Assembly: GCA_029448655.1 (NCBI GenBank)
Contig: JACCLO010000011.1
Span: 930,001 to 994,000 of the forward strand
Direction: 5' to 3'
From: Wolfiporia cocos
Lineage: Eukaryota; Basidiomycota; Agaricomycetes; Polyporales; Phaeolaceae
Length of the DNA: 64,000 bases
Shown here: positions 21,292 through 30,510 of the stretch, piece after piece
Numbering within the stretch: the stretch's first letter is position 1
Layout of the letters: each line of letters opens with the position of its first letter
The notes under the pieces: model-generated
The model's input: only the letters and a program-made list of their open reading frames with translations
Database searches by the model: none
Told to the model about the DNA's origin: nothing
Position numbers and translations under genes: made by a program

Positions 21292-23326
21292 TGGTGGCGG
21301 GGGCCGAGGGTCCTGCTGAGCTTGAGTCAGCCGTCACTTCTTCCCAGATCGTTCGGGCACGATACGTCTTGCCATCCGCGGGGGGCGCCGAGTACGGCTT
21401 CTTGCCAGAAGCCTGTCCCTTTCCACTACCCGAAGGGGCAGCCGTGGTCTTTCCAGACGCGGCAGCTGCATCCTTCGCCCTTTGTTGTTCGGCCCGCTGA
21501 GCGGCAGGCACGAACGTTCCCGCGGCCTTGTCCGCGGCAAGCTTAGGACACTTGGTGTGATAGTGTCCCGTCTGCTTGCAGTAGGTGCAGACGGCATTGG
21601 CGGTGTCAGCGGGGGCTTTGGCGGGCGCCTTCCCTTTGTCCTTCTTTTTCTCCGACTTCTTTGCAGAAGCGGAGGACGTCTCCTTCTTTTCGGCAGGTGC
21701 CGAGTCCTTCTTGCCGGCCTTCTCGAAGATCGAGCCCTTGATCTTGTCTGGATATGACGTTTGGTACATTTCCAGGGCAAAGTCGATGAGGGGCTCGATG
21801 TCGGTCGGGGCCTTGAAGAACGGGGTTTTGCCGAGGACGTTCAAGGTGTCCTTAACCTTTTCGGGGAGTGTTTCGGTGAACTCCCATACCAGGGTCTCGT
21901 TGGCGGTTTCCGATAGGCGACCGAGGGTACGGAAACGCTCGCAGTAGTTGAAGTAATTCGACTCGGCGAGCTCCTTGCCCTTGGCGCCATAGTAACCACG
22001 GATCTCCTTCTTTGCGATTTCCTTGTCCGTCATCTTACCGTATTGGACCATCACTGATTTGGTGAAGTCCTCCCATGTACCGAGGGGTTCGCCGTTTCCT
22101 GCCTTTTTGATAAGAGGCGAGAAGAACTTGTAGGCGTCCCCTGTTACTCGGAACAGGGCAGTGGTGATGCGGTCGTGGTCGTCGTAAACTCGGAGGGTGC
22201 CAAAGTAGAGACCCATCTTCTCCACCCATTCCTGTGCGGTCACCTTTCCAGATGATCCAGAGAATTCTGGGGGAGGGGGAATTTTCAGGTTTTGAGGCAG
22301 ACCTGGAATCTGCGGGGCGACGGCTGCTGCAGCAGCAGCTGCAGCTTGAGCGGCGGCAGCGGCCTCGGCTGCTCTGGCTTGAGCATGACCGGGGGCCGGT
22401 ACCGGGTCTTCCGGAGGCGTGCGGACGCCGGGAGGGTTGGGAACGGAGGGATTCTTGCGGATCCTCCGGAGTTCCTCGTCAACCTTCTCCATGCGTTCTG
22501 CGAACGCATCCTCGAGGTCGTCAAGGCGGTTCCGGTAGTCCTTCCGGAGGTCTTTCTCCATTGCGGAGAACTTGGCGGTGTACTCCTGTCGGAGTTCCTT
22601 GCCGAGGTCCACCAGAGTGGACAGCACCTCGTTGCGGACCGAATTGACCGCCTCGTGTAGCTCGTCTTGGGCTTTTTGTTCGATTGCCCTGGATTGCCCA
22701 ACCAGGGAGTCGATTCTGCCGTGGATTCGCTCCAGGCGAGCGTGCACCATTCGGCCGAGGGTGTCGGTGGTGTCGTGGGAGATGGCCGCACTTCGTTGTA
22801 CGGCGGCGTCGATGATCGGCCCATGTAGGGACCCATCCACCTTGTGGTGTTCCTCCTCAGGGAGGTACGCCTTGAGGTTGTTCTCGACAGCGACATTGGT
22901 CTGTCGTGTCGGACCCGAAAATTCCATTTCCAGGGTGGTGGCGGGCCCGATAGGGCGAGTTCGACGAGCCGGTGGATATCCGGCAATGGGGGAGCCTGGG
23001 CGTGTTCCCATGGGGTTGGTCGGAGATTCCCTTTGCGGGGGAGCGAACTCCGGCATTTCCTCTTCTCCTTCCTCTTCTTCTTCTTCCTCTCCCTCGCTTA
23101 GGTGCTCCAGCGTCACCAGCTGCTGGGTTCCCGAGGGACCAGCTACCGGGGTCACCGGACCTTCTGAGCGGAGGCGCATCTTGCGGGGAGCGAGGGGGGT
23201 GCTGACGGAGGAGGTGGAGGACATTGTGAATCTGTTTGTGACGAATGTTAGTTTCCGGTTACTCATTTGTCTTAGATTCTTAAGAAGGGATTGGTTTTGA
23301 AAGCTGCAACTTTCGTTATAGATCAC
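21224..23326 (-). CDS. gag: Element B Gag
   Basis: This is the Gag particle protein. The longest frame has 700 codons, but the MSSTSS start at 23224 is better supported because indels in other copies alter the region upstream. The order is an acidic Glu-rich N-terminal region, a long coiled coil, an Ala-rich linker, a retrotransposon Gag domain and a Lys/Ala-rich basic tail. The CCHC knuckle is CTYCKQTGHYHTKC, which should bind genomic RNA. The last 68 nt overlap pol in the +1 frame. Pol could be made by +1 frameshifting or by reinitiation at its own ATG; I could not identify a slip site. Confidence 0.92.
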   Translation of the reverse strand: MIYNESCSFQNQSLLKNLRQMSNRKLTFVTNRFTMSSTSSVSTPLAPRKMRLRSEGPVTPVAGPSGTQQLVTLEHLSEGEEEEEEEGEEEMPEFAPPQRESPTNPMGTRPGSPIAGYPPARRTRPIGPATTLEMEFSGPTRQTNVAVENNLKAYLPEEEHHKVDGSLHGPIIDAAVQRSAAISHDTTDTLGRMVHARLERIHGRIDSLVGQSRAIEQKAQDELHEAVNSVRNEVLSTLVDLGKELRQEYTAKFSAMEKDLRKDYRNRLDDLEDAFAERMEKVDEELRRIRKNPSVPNPPGVRTPPEDPVPAPGHAQARAAEAAAAAQAAAAAAAAVAPQIPGLPQNLKIPPPPEFSGSSGKVTAQEWVEKMGLYFGTLRVYDDHDRITTALFRVTGDAYKFFSPLIKKAGNGEPLGTWEDFTKSVMVQYGKMTDKEIAKKEIRGYYGAKGKELAESNYFNYCERFRTLGRLSETANETLVWEFTETLPEKVKDTLNVLGKTPFFKAPTDIEPLIDFALEMYQTSYPDKIKGSIFEKAGKKDSAPAEKKETSSASAKKSEKKKDKGKAPAKAPADTANAVCTYCKQTGHYHTKCPKLAADKAAGTFVPAAQRAEQQRAKDAAAASGKTTAAPSGSGKGQASGKKPYSAPPADGKTYRARTIWEEVTADSSSAGPSAPATNVATVGTISVPLAPTTRLEDVL

Positions 23327-23368
23327 ACTCGCACTCTATTTCAGAGTTAAAAGATGATAGTATTTCTA

Positions 23369-24292
23369 CTATACAATCGCGAGTATATCCTCTTCTACCG
23401 AAGTAGTTGAGGGCCCTGCCACCTTGTCAGGTGGTGTTACACCGAAGGCAAAAGTAATTTGTAGCGCTACGCATTCTGCTACGATACGAGCCAAGTCTGT
23501 ACGCCAATCCAAAAAGGAAATATTGCCGAGCTGTTTGCAGTACTTTTTCATAATTCTCCAGTCTCTATTGGTGATCCTTCCTCGTCTCGCTCTATCCTTT
23601 ACGTTATCCACCAAGTCCTCCAATTCTACTACCATAGTATGGAAACGCATGTCGTTTTCCATATGGAAGCCTGGGTAATTAGGGGGGTGGTTGGCGAGAG
23701 GAGTGAGACGAGTGAGAGTGCCTTCTAGCATGGGAATAACTTGATCGCATGCTTGGAGGGGTTTCTTCTTCCCGAAGACGAGGGAAGGGTCGAGAATCTT
23801 GTGGTTGGCCGGAACGGAAGATCCGGCCGCCGGGCTGGAGAGACGGAGGGCCAGTGAAGAAGCTGCTTGCTTGGCTTCCTTGGCGGCTTGTTTGGCGGCG
23901 ATTCGCTTATTCAGCTTATCGCGGGCGAGCTTGAGCTTGTTGAGTTCGCGGAGTTCGATGAGGTTCTCCATGGCGGTAATGGATTGCGCTAGCTTCTCTT
24001 CCTCTGTCCAGATACGCTTAGCGAGCGGAACTGGTTTGGGAGGTCGAGGAGCGGGTTTCCCAGCCTCAGCAATGTGCTTTGGCATGTGGACGGGAATCTC
24101 CCAAAGATGGAGTTTCCCAGTGTAATCTTCCTTTACAGGAAGCGTGTAGGTGACGTCCTCTGCCCGAGGAATGTCGGCGGTGTCGATGCGGCTGAGAAGG
24201 GACCGCTTCGCCGGTTTGACGTAAGGGGCAGTGGAGGAGCCACGTGTGCGACGGGTAACGCGGGGCATGATTCTAGAAAGTGCAGCCTTCAT
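23369..24292 (-). CDS. Element B ORF0, conserved 307-residue protein
   Basis: This has the same length as in A, C and D, with only scattered substitutions, for example Gln for Ala in the EEKLAQS stretch. It has a basic N-terminus, a Pro-rich KPVPLAKRIW segment, a coiled coil and a helical C-terminus. It is the first ORF of the transcript after a leader of about 1 kb. I do not recognise a function. Confidence 0.82.
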   Translation of the reverse strand: MKAALSRIMPRVTRRTRGSSTAPYVKPAKRSLLSRIDTADIPRAEDVTYTLPVKEDYTGKLHLWEIPVHMPKHIAEAGKPAPRPPKPVPLAKRIWTEEEKLAQSITAMENLIELRELNKLKLARDKLNKRIAAKQAAKEAKQAASSLALRLSSPAAGSSVPANHKILDPSLVFGKKKPLQACDQVIPMLEGTLTRLTPLANHPPNYPGFHMENDMRFHTMVVELEDLVDNVKDRARRGRITNRDWRIMKKYCKQLGNISFLDWRTDLARIVAECVALQITFAFGVTPPDKVAGPSTTSVEEDILAIV

Positions 24293-25277
24293 GAGAAACG
24301 AAGTTTCCCAGTGATACGTCCAAGAACAGGAATGAAAGGGATTATGTAAGGTAGGGTAGTGGACTCCTTTTCAGGAGCAAAGAAGGTGTACTACGGGGCA
24401 TAATTACTCTTATGTTGCGCGCAAACCCTGTGCCGAGACGGCGCGGATATTCGCATGACCCTAACGGTCAGAGGCGCCGACTCCAGGGGTAGAGTTGCTG
24501 ACTGCCAGGCCGGTTCCTGGGTCAGATGATTGGGATTCGGATACACGACACCGCCCCGGAGGGACGATGCCGGAAAGTGGCTGGGATTTTACATCCCTTA
24601 GCCTGTCCATGCTTCAACAATGAGGTTGCCGTCTACAGACTATCACGGGGACTTTTTCAGGACATCGGAATACCATCGCGTCCACAGGTAAGTGGATTAG
24701 CCCTAAGGCGCGCAAGTGTACCCCTTTGCCCTATTTGACCCCATGACGTGCACGCCGAACTGCCCGGAGGACTTATGTTTTGTGGCTACCGCACTTGTCC
24801 TTTGGCAGGATTATCCGAAGATGATCCCCCTCACTGCTTTTCCCATGACGGGTTCAAAGCAGGGCCCTTACGCCTGGGCGGCGGCTTTGGAAAATTCCCA
24901 TGCCATCATAATGATGACCCTGTGAATAGCGATGGGGCGCTGAACAACGCTTGCCATGGCAGGGGGTTGGGCGCACACAGGCAGACCGTCCCCTTTTCTT
25001 CACAGGCGGGTCTTAACCGCTCACAGTCCAAGCTTGTCAGCGAGGACCGTGTCTCCTTGACCCTGGAGTCCGGGTTAGGTAGGCCTCCTGCCTAAAAAGG
25101 CGGTGTGGCTTTCCTGGTTGCCAATCCTCTGCCGAGGATGGCGATGTATCCCCCAGATCTCAACTATCACCCCAATCGCCTTGTCAGGCAGAAAGGGATG
25201 TGCGCAGCAACAAGTAATATACCCCTGTAGGATGAAAACCCAGGCCCAAGCGCAAGCGCAAGGGCGGGGGTAGGGGG
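24293..25277 (-). other. Element B leader, about 985 nt, non-coding
   Basis: The leader lies between primer site and ORF0 and has no conserved ORF, though it is strongly conserved between elements. B and C share a segment near 24635-24740 that A and D replace with another sequence, so two leader subtypes exist. Part of the leader also resembles the right internal part of L. A packaging signal or internal ribosome entry is plausible but not shown. Confidence 0.75.
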
Positions 25278-25288
25278 AGATTTGTTCT
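25278..25288 (-). promoter_or_regulatory. Element B self-priming primer-binding site
   Basis: AGAACAAATCT on the minus strand lies 2 nt from the LTR. It is exactly complementary to the predicted transcript start in the LTR, whose plus-strand copy is at 25413-25423. Confidence 0.86.
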
Positions 25289-25290
25289 TA

Positions 25291-25989
25291 TGACACAGAC
25301 TAGACTGTGGGACTCACACTATAACCTTATAAGCGACTTGAAGGAGTTGCTGGAGGTTGGTGAGGAGGCTAGTGGGCGCAAGCAGAGATGTTATGTAACT
25401 GTGCGAATGCAGAGAACAAATCTAAGGCTTATCCGCAGTGATAGCCCTACTTATATACATGCATTGTTTGGTTACCAGTAAGGGAGCCAAACATGAAGAC
25501 GGTCTGTGCGCAGATATAACTAATACAGCTAAGTCGTAAACTACAATAGACCATGTGCGCCGGTAATGGCCGCACTAGTAAGATCGTTTGTTTGGACCGT
25601 AGGTCCATGTTGTGGAAGTGGCTGTAGCTACGTTAGTAAGCCATGCATGTGATTCTTATATACCGGCATCGGGATATGAGTAATCGTAAAGGCATTGGCA
25701 TGTGATAACGAGCGGGCCGCTTATCCAATTGTACTGACATAGCCCGGTATCGGGATATGAGCAAAGCGCGTGACACCGGAGGTTAGTCCGCTGAGTCATT
25801 GACGCGTACAAACGTGTTATGTACGTGTTGTTATGACAAGTGGACGTATACCGCGTTGTGTACGCGTTGTTTGGTTGCGTGTACGTGTAGACGAGCGCTT
25901 AGCAGCGTAAATGTCTACAAGGTCGTAGAAATACCAGATAAATAGGTAAAAATACGGGAAAAATAGTGGCATGTCCCAAATCTGTGACA
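25291..25989 (-). repeat. Element B 5' LTR (699 bp)
   Basis: It is identical by eye to the 3' LTR and carries the promoter. It is followed by the AGGTG target copy. Confidence 0.95.
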
Positions 25990-26117
25990 AGGTGACCAAC
26001 AAGCTAAAGAGACGCACGAGGAGGTGGCTGAGGCTCAGAGGAGCGGCGTACGCCTAGCGCCGCCCGTATAACCTATAGCAAGGGTTGTTACTATATCCCC
26101 CTGGATATTCTGTGACA
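25990..26117 (-). repeat. Solo LTR S1, right part
   Basis: This is the remainder of S1 after element B, beginning with the second AGGTG copy (25990-25994) and ending TTCTGTGACA. Both parts together give about 576 bp, close to other N-type LTRs. Confidence 0.9.
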
Positions 26118-26122
26118 CAGGC

Positions 26123-26757
26123 CTCTCAGGATCCTCGAATCCAGAGAAGACCAAGGGCGAATCGAGCTAGAAGTCGAGTGGTCTGACGGGACCAGAACAT
26201 GGGAACGAAAACGTGGATTGAACCATTACCAAGAGCTCGTCACGAAATTCTTCGAAGCAAGACCATCCGCCCCAGGAAATCAGTGGAAAAACAGAAACAC
26301 TGGTTGGGACCACTCTAACACCAAATGGGACCCAGAGTGGGAGGACTTCGAACGAAAAGCTCAGGAAATGGGACTTAGGGAGAACCCGAAGGAGTTCATC
26401 ATATACGACGACATAGACACTACGCTTCTTGTCAAAGGCAGTATACCATTCTACGCCTACGAAAAGAAGCTCGTCGCTCGTAACTTCTGGTTCTGCGATC
26501 CACGAACACGGGTCATGCAATACGGAATACGCGTTGGAACACCGATAGAATCCACTATACCTGAATCAATAGGATACTGGATCTATCCGGTCTTAAACAC
26601 ACTCCAACTGGCGCACCCACACATCTGCACCAAAACCGTAGACCACCCGTGCCATGTTGACCAAACTATGTACAAAGTGATTGCTGGGCGTGGGGACACG
26701 CAGCTAGAAGAGGGGGTACTGTCACAAGCCGATTTTCTCCAACTAGCTTGCGACTAG
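26123..26757 (+). pseudogene. pol: Element P pol, C-terminal segment
   Basis: This is the last part of the P polyprotein, continuing in frame from 15552. It begins with a short segment of chromodomain flavour (an EVEWSDGTRTW stretch near 26170-26200). About 180 further residues follow that I do not recognise, rich in Trp, Tyr and charged residues. A TAG at 26755-26757 ends the frame about 36 nt inside the 3' LTR, so the protein tail is LTR-encoded. The ORF is undamaged here. A separate host gene is unlikely because the frame, polypurine tract and LTR all fit one element. Confidence 0.75.
26706..26719 (+). promoter_or_regulatory. Element P polypurine tract
   Basis: A purine run AGAAGAGGGGG followed by TAC abuts the TGTCACAAG start of the LTR. 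It lies inside the pol coding region and matches the tracts of the minus-strand elements in form (GAAGAGGGGGTAA). It would prime plus-strand DNA synthesis. Confidence 0.8.
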
Positions 26758-27090
26758 AGACAACCCTTATCTTATCTAAGCGCCCGCCTATGCATCACGT
26801 GCAAGGACCCCGAACACCCCACACGTGCTTACACAGACCCCGGACACCCTTGATGTGGCTCTACACCTACAATAGGGTTTACCATACTCTAAACGGTCTA
26901 TCAGCTTACGTAATACTGTATAGTAGCCAAACATGTACAAACACCCTACGAGCATATATACCAGCCAGACGAGCAGGGAGCATCCCAGACTCGTCTTGGC
27001 CTTTGTTGCCTTGAGTAGCCTCAGACTAGGAATACGCTTCCACGCGAGTAATATTCCCCTGAGTAGTTGCTTGAGATAGCGGTTGTGTCA
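26720..27090 (+). repeat. Element P 3' LTR (about 371 bp)
   Basis: The LTR starts TGTCACAAGCCG and ends CGGTTGTGTCA, imperfect inverted ends. A TATATA box lies at 26955-26960. About 33 nt downstream is AGACTCGTCTTGG, the predicted transcript start and self-primer. A palindrome AGACGAG/CTCGTCT flanks this start. The 5' LTR lies outside the window, so the primer site cannot be checked here. The pol stop codon falls inside this LTR. The right boundary is inferred from the terminal motif. Confidence 0.7.
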
Positions 27091-27229
27091 AGACTAGGGC
27101 TCATGTCACGCGCGCTTATTATTGCAACAGGGACGGCTCTGCTGATATTGTTTGGTTGCGGTGGCGGAACGACCCGGGACACTTATGACCACGTGCGCTG
27201 CGATTATTGAGATAGGCTCCCTTGTTATA
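27091..27229. other. Unassigned sequence after element P
   Basis: Short sequence between P and N2. The first five bases AGACT may be the right target duplication of P, but the left copy lies outside the window. No gene is seen. Confidence 0.4.
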
Positions 27230-27789
27230 TGACACAGACTTACGTCTGTGCTACCCCTGGGCTCAGGGGGAACCATACGCGCCGTGAGTCGAGCCTATAA
27301 GTCACCATGCCAGCGCTGAACGTAGAGGCGCATGGGATGACTGCACATTCCCTGACGTGCGTCGAGATAACGATGGCGGCTCACAGACAAGCACGACGTG
27401 ATACGGGCCCCGGGCCAGCAGGCATCACAGCAATAGTAAGAGAGGGGCTATGCCCAATTGTCGAGAATCTTAGGAATGGGGAGTAAGCCCACATTCCGTC
27501 GTAATATATACATGAGCGATGGAGCTACTAGTACTGCCCTAAAGAGAAGGCCTGTGCGCCGTATCTACTGGGTCATGTGCTAAGTGACGCATCATGTAAC
27601 TACTGTGACCATAGTGTGAGTACCGGAGGCGCGCGCTACCCTACAGCGCTAACCTAACGACCAGGTGACCTGTAATATCTGGGAGTGACGCTGGAGGTAG
27701 CTACGGCGTAGAGGCACGGCGTACGCCTAGCGCCGCACATACAACCTATAGCGAGGGAGTCTAAATTAATAAAGGAATAATTTGTGACA
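27230..27789 (-). repeat. N2 left (3') LTR, 560 bp
   Basis: It starts TGACACAGACTTACGTC and ends TTTGTGACA. Its predicted start region complements AATCTTAGGAAT, which does not match the N2 primer site exactly. It resembles S1 more than its own partner LTR. Confidence 0.82.
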
Positions 27790-28559
27790 TTACCCCCCCT
27801 CTCGAAAAACGTCGTCCCTGACGTTCTATCTTGAATCCTACGACGCTCGCTACCTTGGTTGCTTGTTTGACTCGAGGCCCATCCTTTCTTCGCGGAAGGT
27901 GGGGAGCATCCAGGAGCACGGTCCGTCCGCCGGTGGTGGAGCGAAGAGAACTAGCCTGCAGGAGACATTGGGTGCCGCCGCATCCCTGTTCCTTACATCC
28001 CACGACGTGAGTCGACGAGGCGTGCCAGCGGTGAGCGTATTGGTACATGTCGATGTTCATGACTTGCGCCGACATGACTACGCGTGGCCTACCGACCTCG
28101 GGGTATGTGGTTCGTTCGTTGGTATTCGATAGTCTGTCGTAGTGGATTACTTTCTGACCTTAGTGATCGCCGGTGTGGGGTTGGGTACCCTTGCGGGACC
28201 CTTCGCATACCCACAGGTCAAGGATTGGTGAGCTGACTCCTGCCGCCCAGGGGTGATGGCGAGGATGCACTGTGCCTCCACACGCGCGTACATTCCCTTT
28301 GCAGGGGTGACGGCGGCGGGCCCTGAACGCGGCTTACACCTGTTGACCCCGCTACCCTGTGTTCATGGGGGGCGGACTTGCTTTTTACTCCTCGCGGCCG
28401 CTTTGCCAGGTGTAACGCTTCGTGGGGGCTCGTAAGACTACGGACCTCTGGGTCTTCTCCCAAGAGGCTGCCCCGCCGCGTTGCCTTGGCGACCTGCGAG
28501 TGAAAAACCCTCGGCCCCAGCGCGAGCGCCGGAGGGGAGGTAAAACATCTTTAGGATTA
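27790..28559 (-). other. N2 internal region with polypurine tract and primer site
   Basis: About 770 bp with no credible gene. The primer site AATCCTAAAGAT (minus, 28547-28558) matches 12 nt of the right LTR at 28794-28805. A GGGGTTGGG...CCTTGCGG block is shared with N1 and N3. Confidence 0.8.
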
Positions 28560-29127
28560 TGACACAGACTCACAAGGCTGTGGGACCCTGGCTACAGGGG
28601 AGTCCCTAACGCGCCTACAGGGCGGTGTACCAATCGGCCAGAGGCCGACGCAGAGGCAACGTGGGAGCTTGGAGCATCCCTTGTGTACGACGGCGTAGTC
28701 GACTAGCACACAGTCAAGCAAGAACGTGAGGGCCCCCGGGGCAGAGACGCACACAGCGCAGAATGAGAGAGGAGCCTAAGCTCAGTTGTCGAGAATCCTA
28801 AAGATGGGGAAGTAAGTCCCCATCTTGTCGTACTTATACATGCATAGCTGACCAGTAATGGTCGCCCTAAAGTCGCGGCCTGTGCGCAGTAACTACCAGG
28901 GCACATGATATGTAACTATGTGTGACGACATGTGATCAGTGTGACCCTAACGTGAGTACCTAAGGTGCGCGCTACCCTACAGCGCTAACCTACAGTCATA
29001 TGATCTAGACGGAGTCCTGGATAGACGCGGAGGTGGCTGAGGATCATGGAAGCGCGCGCGCACCTAGCGGCGCCTATAATACCTACAGCGAGGGATGTTA
29101 CGTATCCTCTAAGGAAAGTTTGTGACA
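28560..29127 (-). repeat. N2 right (5') LTR, 568 bp
   Basis: It carries a TATAAGTA box and a perfect 9-bp palindrome (28801-28809 with 28818-28826) with an 8-nt loop, whose distal arm overlaps the predicted transcript start. Confidence 0.85.
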
Positions 29128-29132
29128 TTATA

Positions 29133-30222
29133 CGGTATGTCCCTCTACCCATGAATTATTGTTACTACCGCTAAAACAGCAATGAATCATTATAACAGAT
29201 CATAGAGTGTGATACATTGTTGAGTCGGTGCTACCCGAGCGCTAGTAGCGCTGCATTCACTATGACTCTTGGTTTCCTCGGATAGAATAAGTGCTTGACT
29301 CGCCGGCTACGACTTGACAGTGAGTGAGCAGTATAGGCGGATTTTGGCGAACCTGGACAAATAGCTCTAGAGTCAGCACAATATACAATATCAAAAGACT
29401 GCAAAGTGATGCGCAACGTAGAAGTGATAGTATTACTACATTGCCCTTTTGGTAGTCTAGTACGCACCAATGTCTGGTGTACGCAGAGTGCCGCAGTCTC
29501 CTATCCTCGCCCTCTGCAATCATTGCTGTCCCTTTTGTGCACGGACCGCAGGCATTCAGAACCAGCAGCTCTGTGGCGTGTTATTGGGCTACCCATTACA
29601 CAACACGCCCTGCACAGTGGCTCGTGTGCAGGCACTCGCCGAACACGCGAGCAAGTAAGCACTGTAGATGCGCGCCTAGTTCCACAAGCGCCCTATTTGA
29701 GTAGCGTGGTCCTCTAGCTTTTGTTTCTCTGTGAGGCAAGCTAGCGATTCCTGGGCCTCACAGACAATCTATGTACATCTAAAACTTCATAAGAAGCAGC
29801 TCCAGATGCGCTGTGGCCTGAATAAACACTAATATCTTGCTTTCTGTATTCAATTTGCTGACATAACACAAAGTGTTTGGGGTCTAAGCTACTGGGAATG
29901 CTCCGGATAATACCAGCAGCCAATAGGAAGCCTTGAGCCGTCCCTGTTGAAATAGGCCTATATCTCAGCAGGAGGTCATAGTGACTGGTCGTTACAGATT
30001 GCCATATATATTGGTATTACAGGGGACGTCACCTAAGGTTGTGACAGGTGCAAGAGCACTGTACCTGGATATGAGAACAGCATTGCGCATGCGGGGCCTG
30101 TCAATTATGTGTATCTACTGTTATCGCTCTCCTTGTCATAGCCCAGTACGCATGCGACAGGACCTGAGTAGCACAAGCATGGCAGGCCGCAGTTTGCTTC
30201 GAGGCTTCCAACAGAGAGGGAC
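29133..30222. other. Unassigned stretch of about 1.1 kb
   Basis: It contains only short ORFs without family features, no LTR ends, and a palindrome around CTGTGAGGC/GCCTCACAG (29730-29765). I see no gene or recognised repeat. It may be host intergenic DNA or old transposon debris. Confidence 0.5.
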
Positions 30223-30356
30223 TTCAGTGCCGGAGATGCATCTTTAGAGACACCACAGATGCATCTGAGGCTTTATAAGCAATCTTAATGCCCAAGTGTG
30301 CTGCATAGATGCATCTGAATAAATTAAGATGCATCTGAGCAAGAAATACCTGTGCA

Positions 30357-30411
30357 GGGTTCGAACACTTGACCTGGGATCAGTGAAGTCGCAACCTGTA
30401 CCACTTCGCCA
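30357..30411 (-). other. tRNA-like pol III promoter (A and B boxes), left arm
   Basis: On the minus strand TGGCGAAGTGG (A box) and GTTCGAACCC (B box) lie at tRNA spacing. The acceptor stem does not pair, so this is a tRNA-derived SINE head or relic, not a working tRNA. Confidence 0.5.
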
Positions 30412-30510
30412 AATGGTCTTGGTATCTGGTCACATACTTGTCAATATGATCCATTTAATGTCCTTTCATCGCCATAGCTGTTAATTGTCAAGTCACACCT
30501 TAGTGCAATG

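Larger units (their letters stand above)
16006..25989 (-). mobile_element. Element B: complete, apparently intact Ty3/gypsy element with ORF0, gag, pol and dUTPase
   Basis: This 9,984-bp element is the reference copy of the window. The 699-bp LTRs are identical by eye and the target duplication is AGGTG. The self-priming site and polypurine tract (16705-16717) are present. ORF0 (307 codons), gag (up to 700) and pol (1515) are all open. It is the best candidate for an autonomous, possibly active element and for the source of proteins moving the defective and non-coding elements. It sits inside solo LTR S1, itself inside element P. Confidence 0.96.
27230..29127 (-). mobile_element. N2: non-coding TRIM-like element with strongly diverged LTRs
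   Basis: This 1,898-bp element has apparent target duplication TTATA (27225-27229 and 29128-29132), polypurine tract at 27790-27802, and a primer site matching the right LTR. Its internal region shares blocks with N1 and N3. The two LTRs (560 and 568 bp) differ far more than two LTRs from one insertion should, although the duplication looks intact. Confidence 0.85.

Noticed and set aside
30234..30336. CRISPR-like array from the repeated AGATGCATCT
   Set aside because: The repeats are short, palindromic and unevenly spaced in a eukaryotic transposon context; subterminal repeats explain them better.
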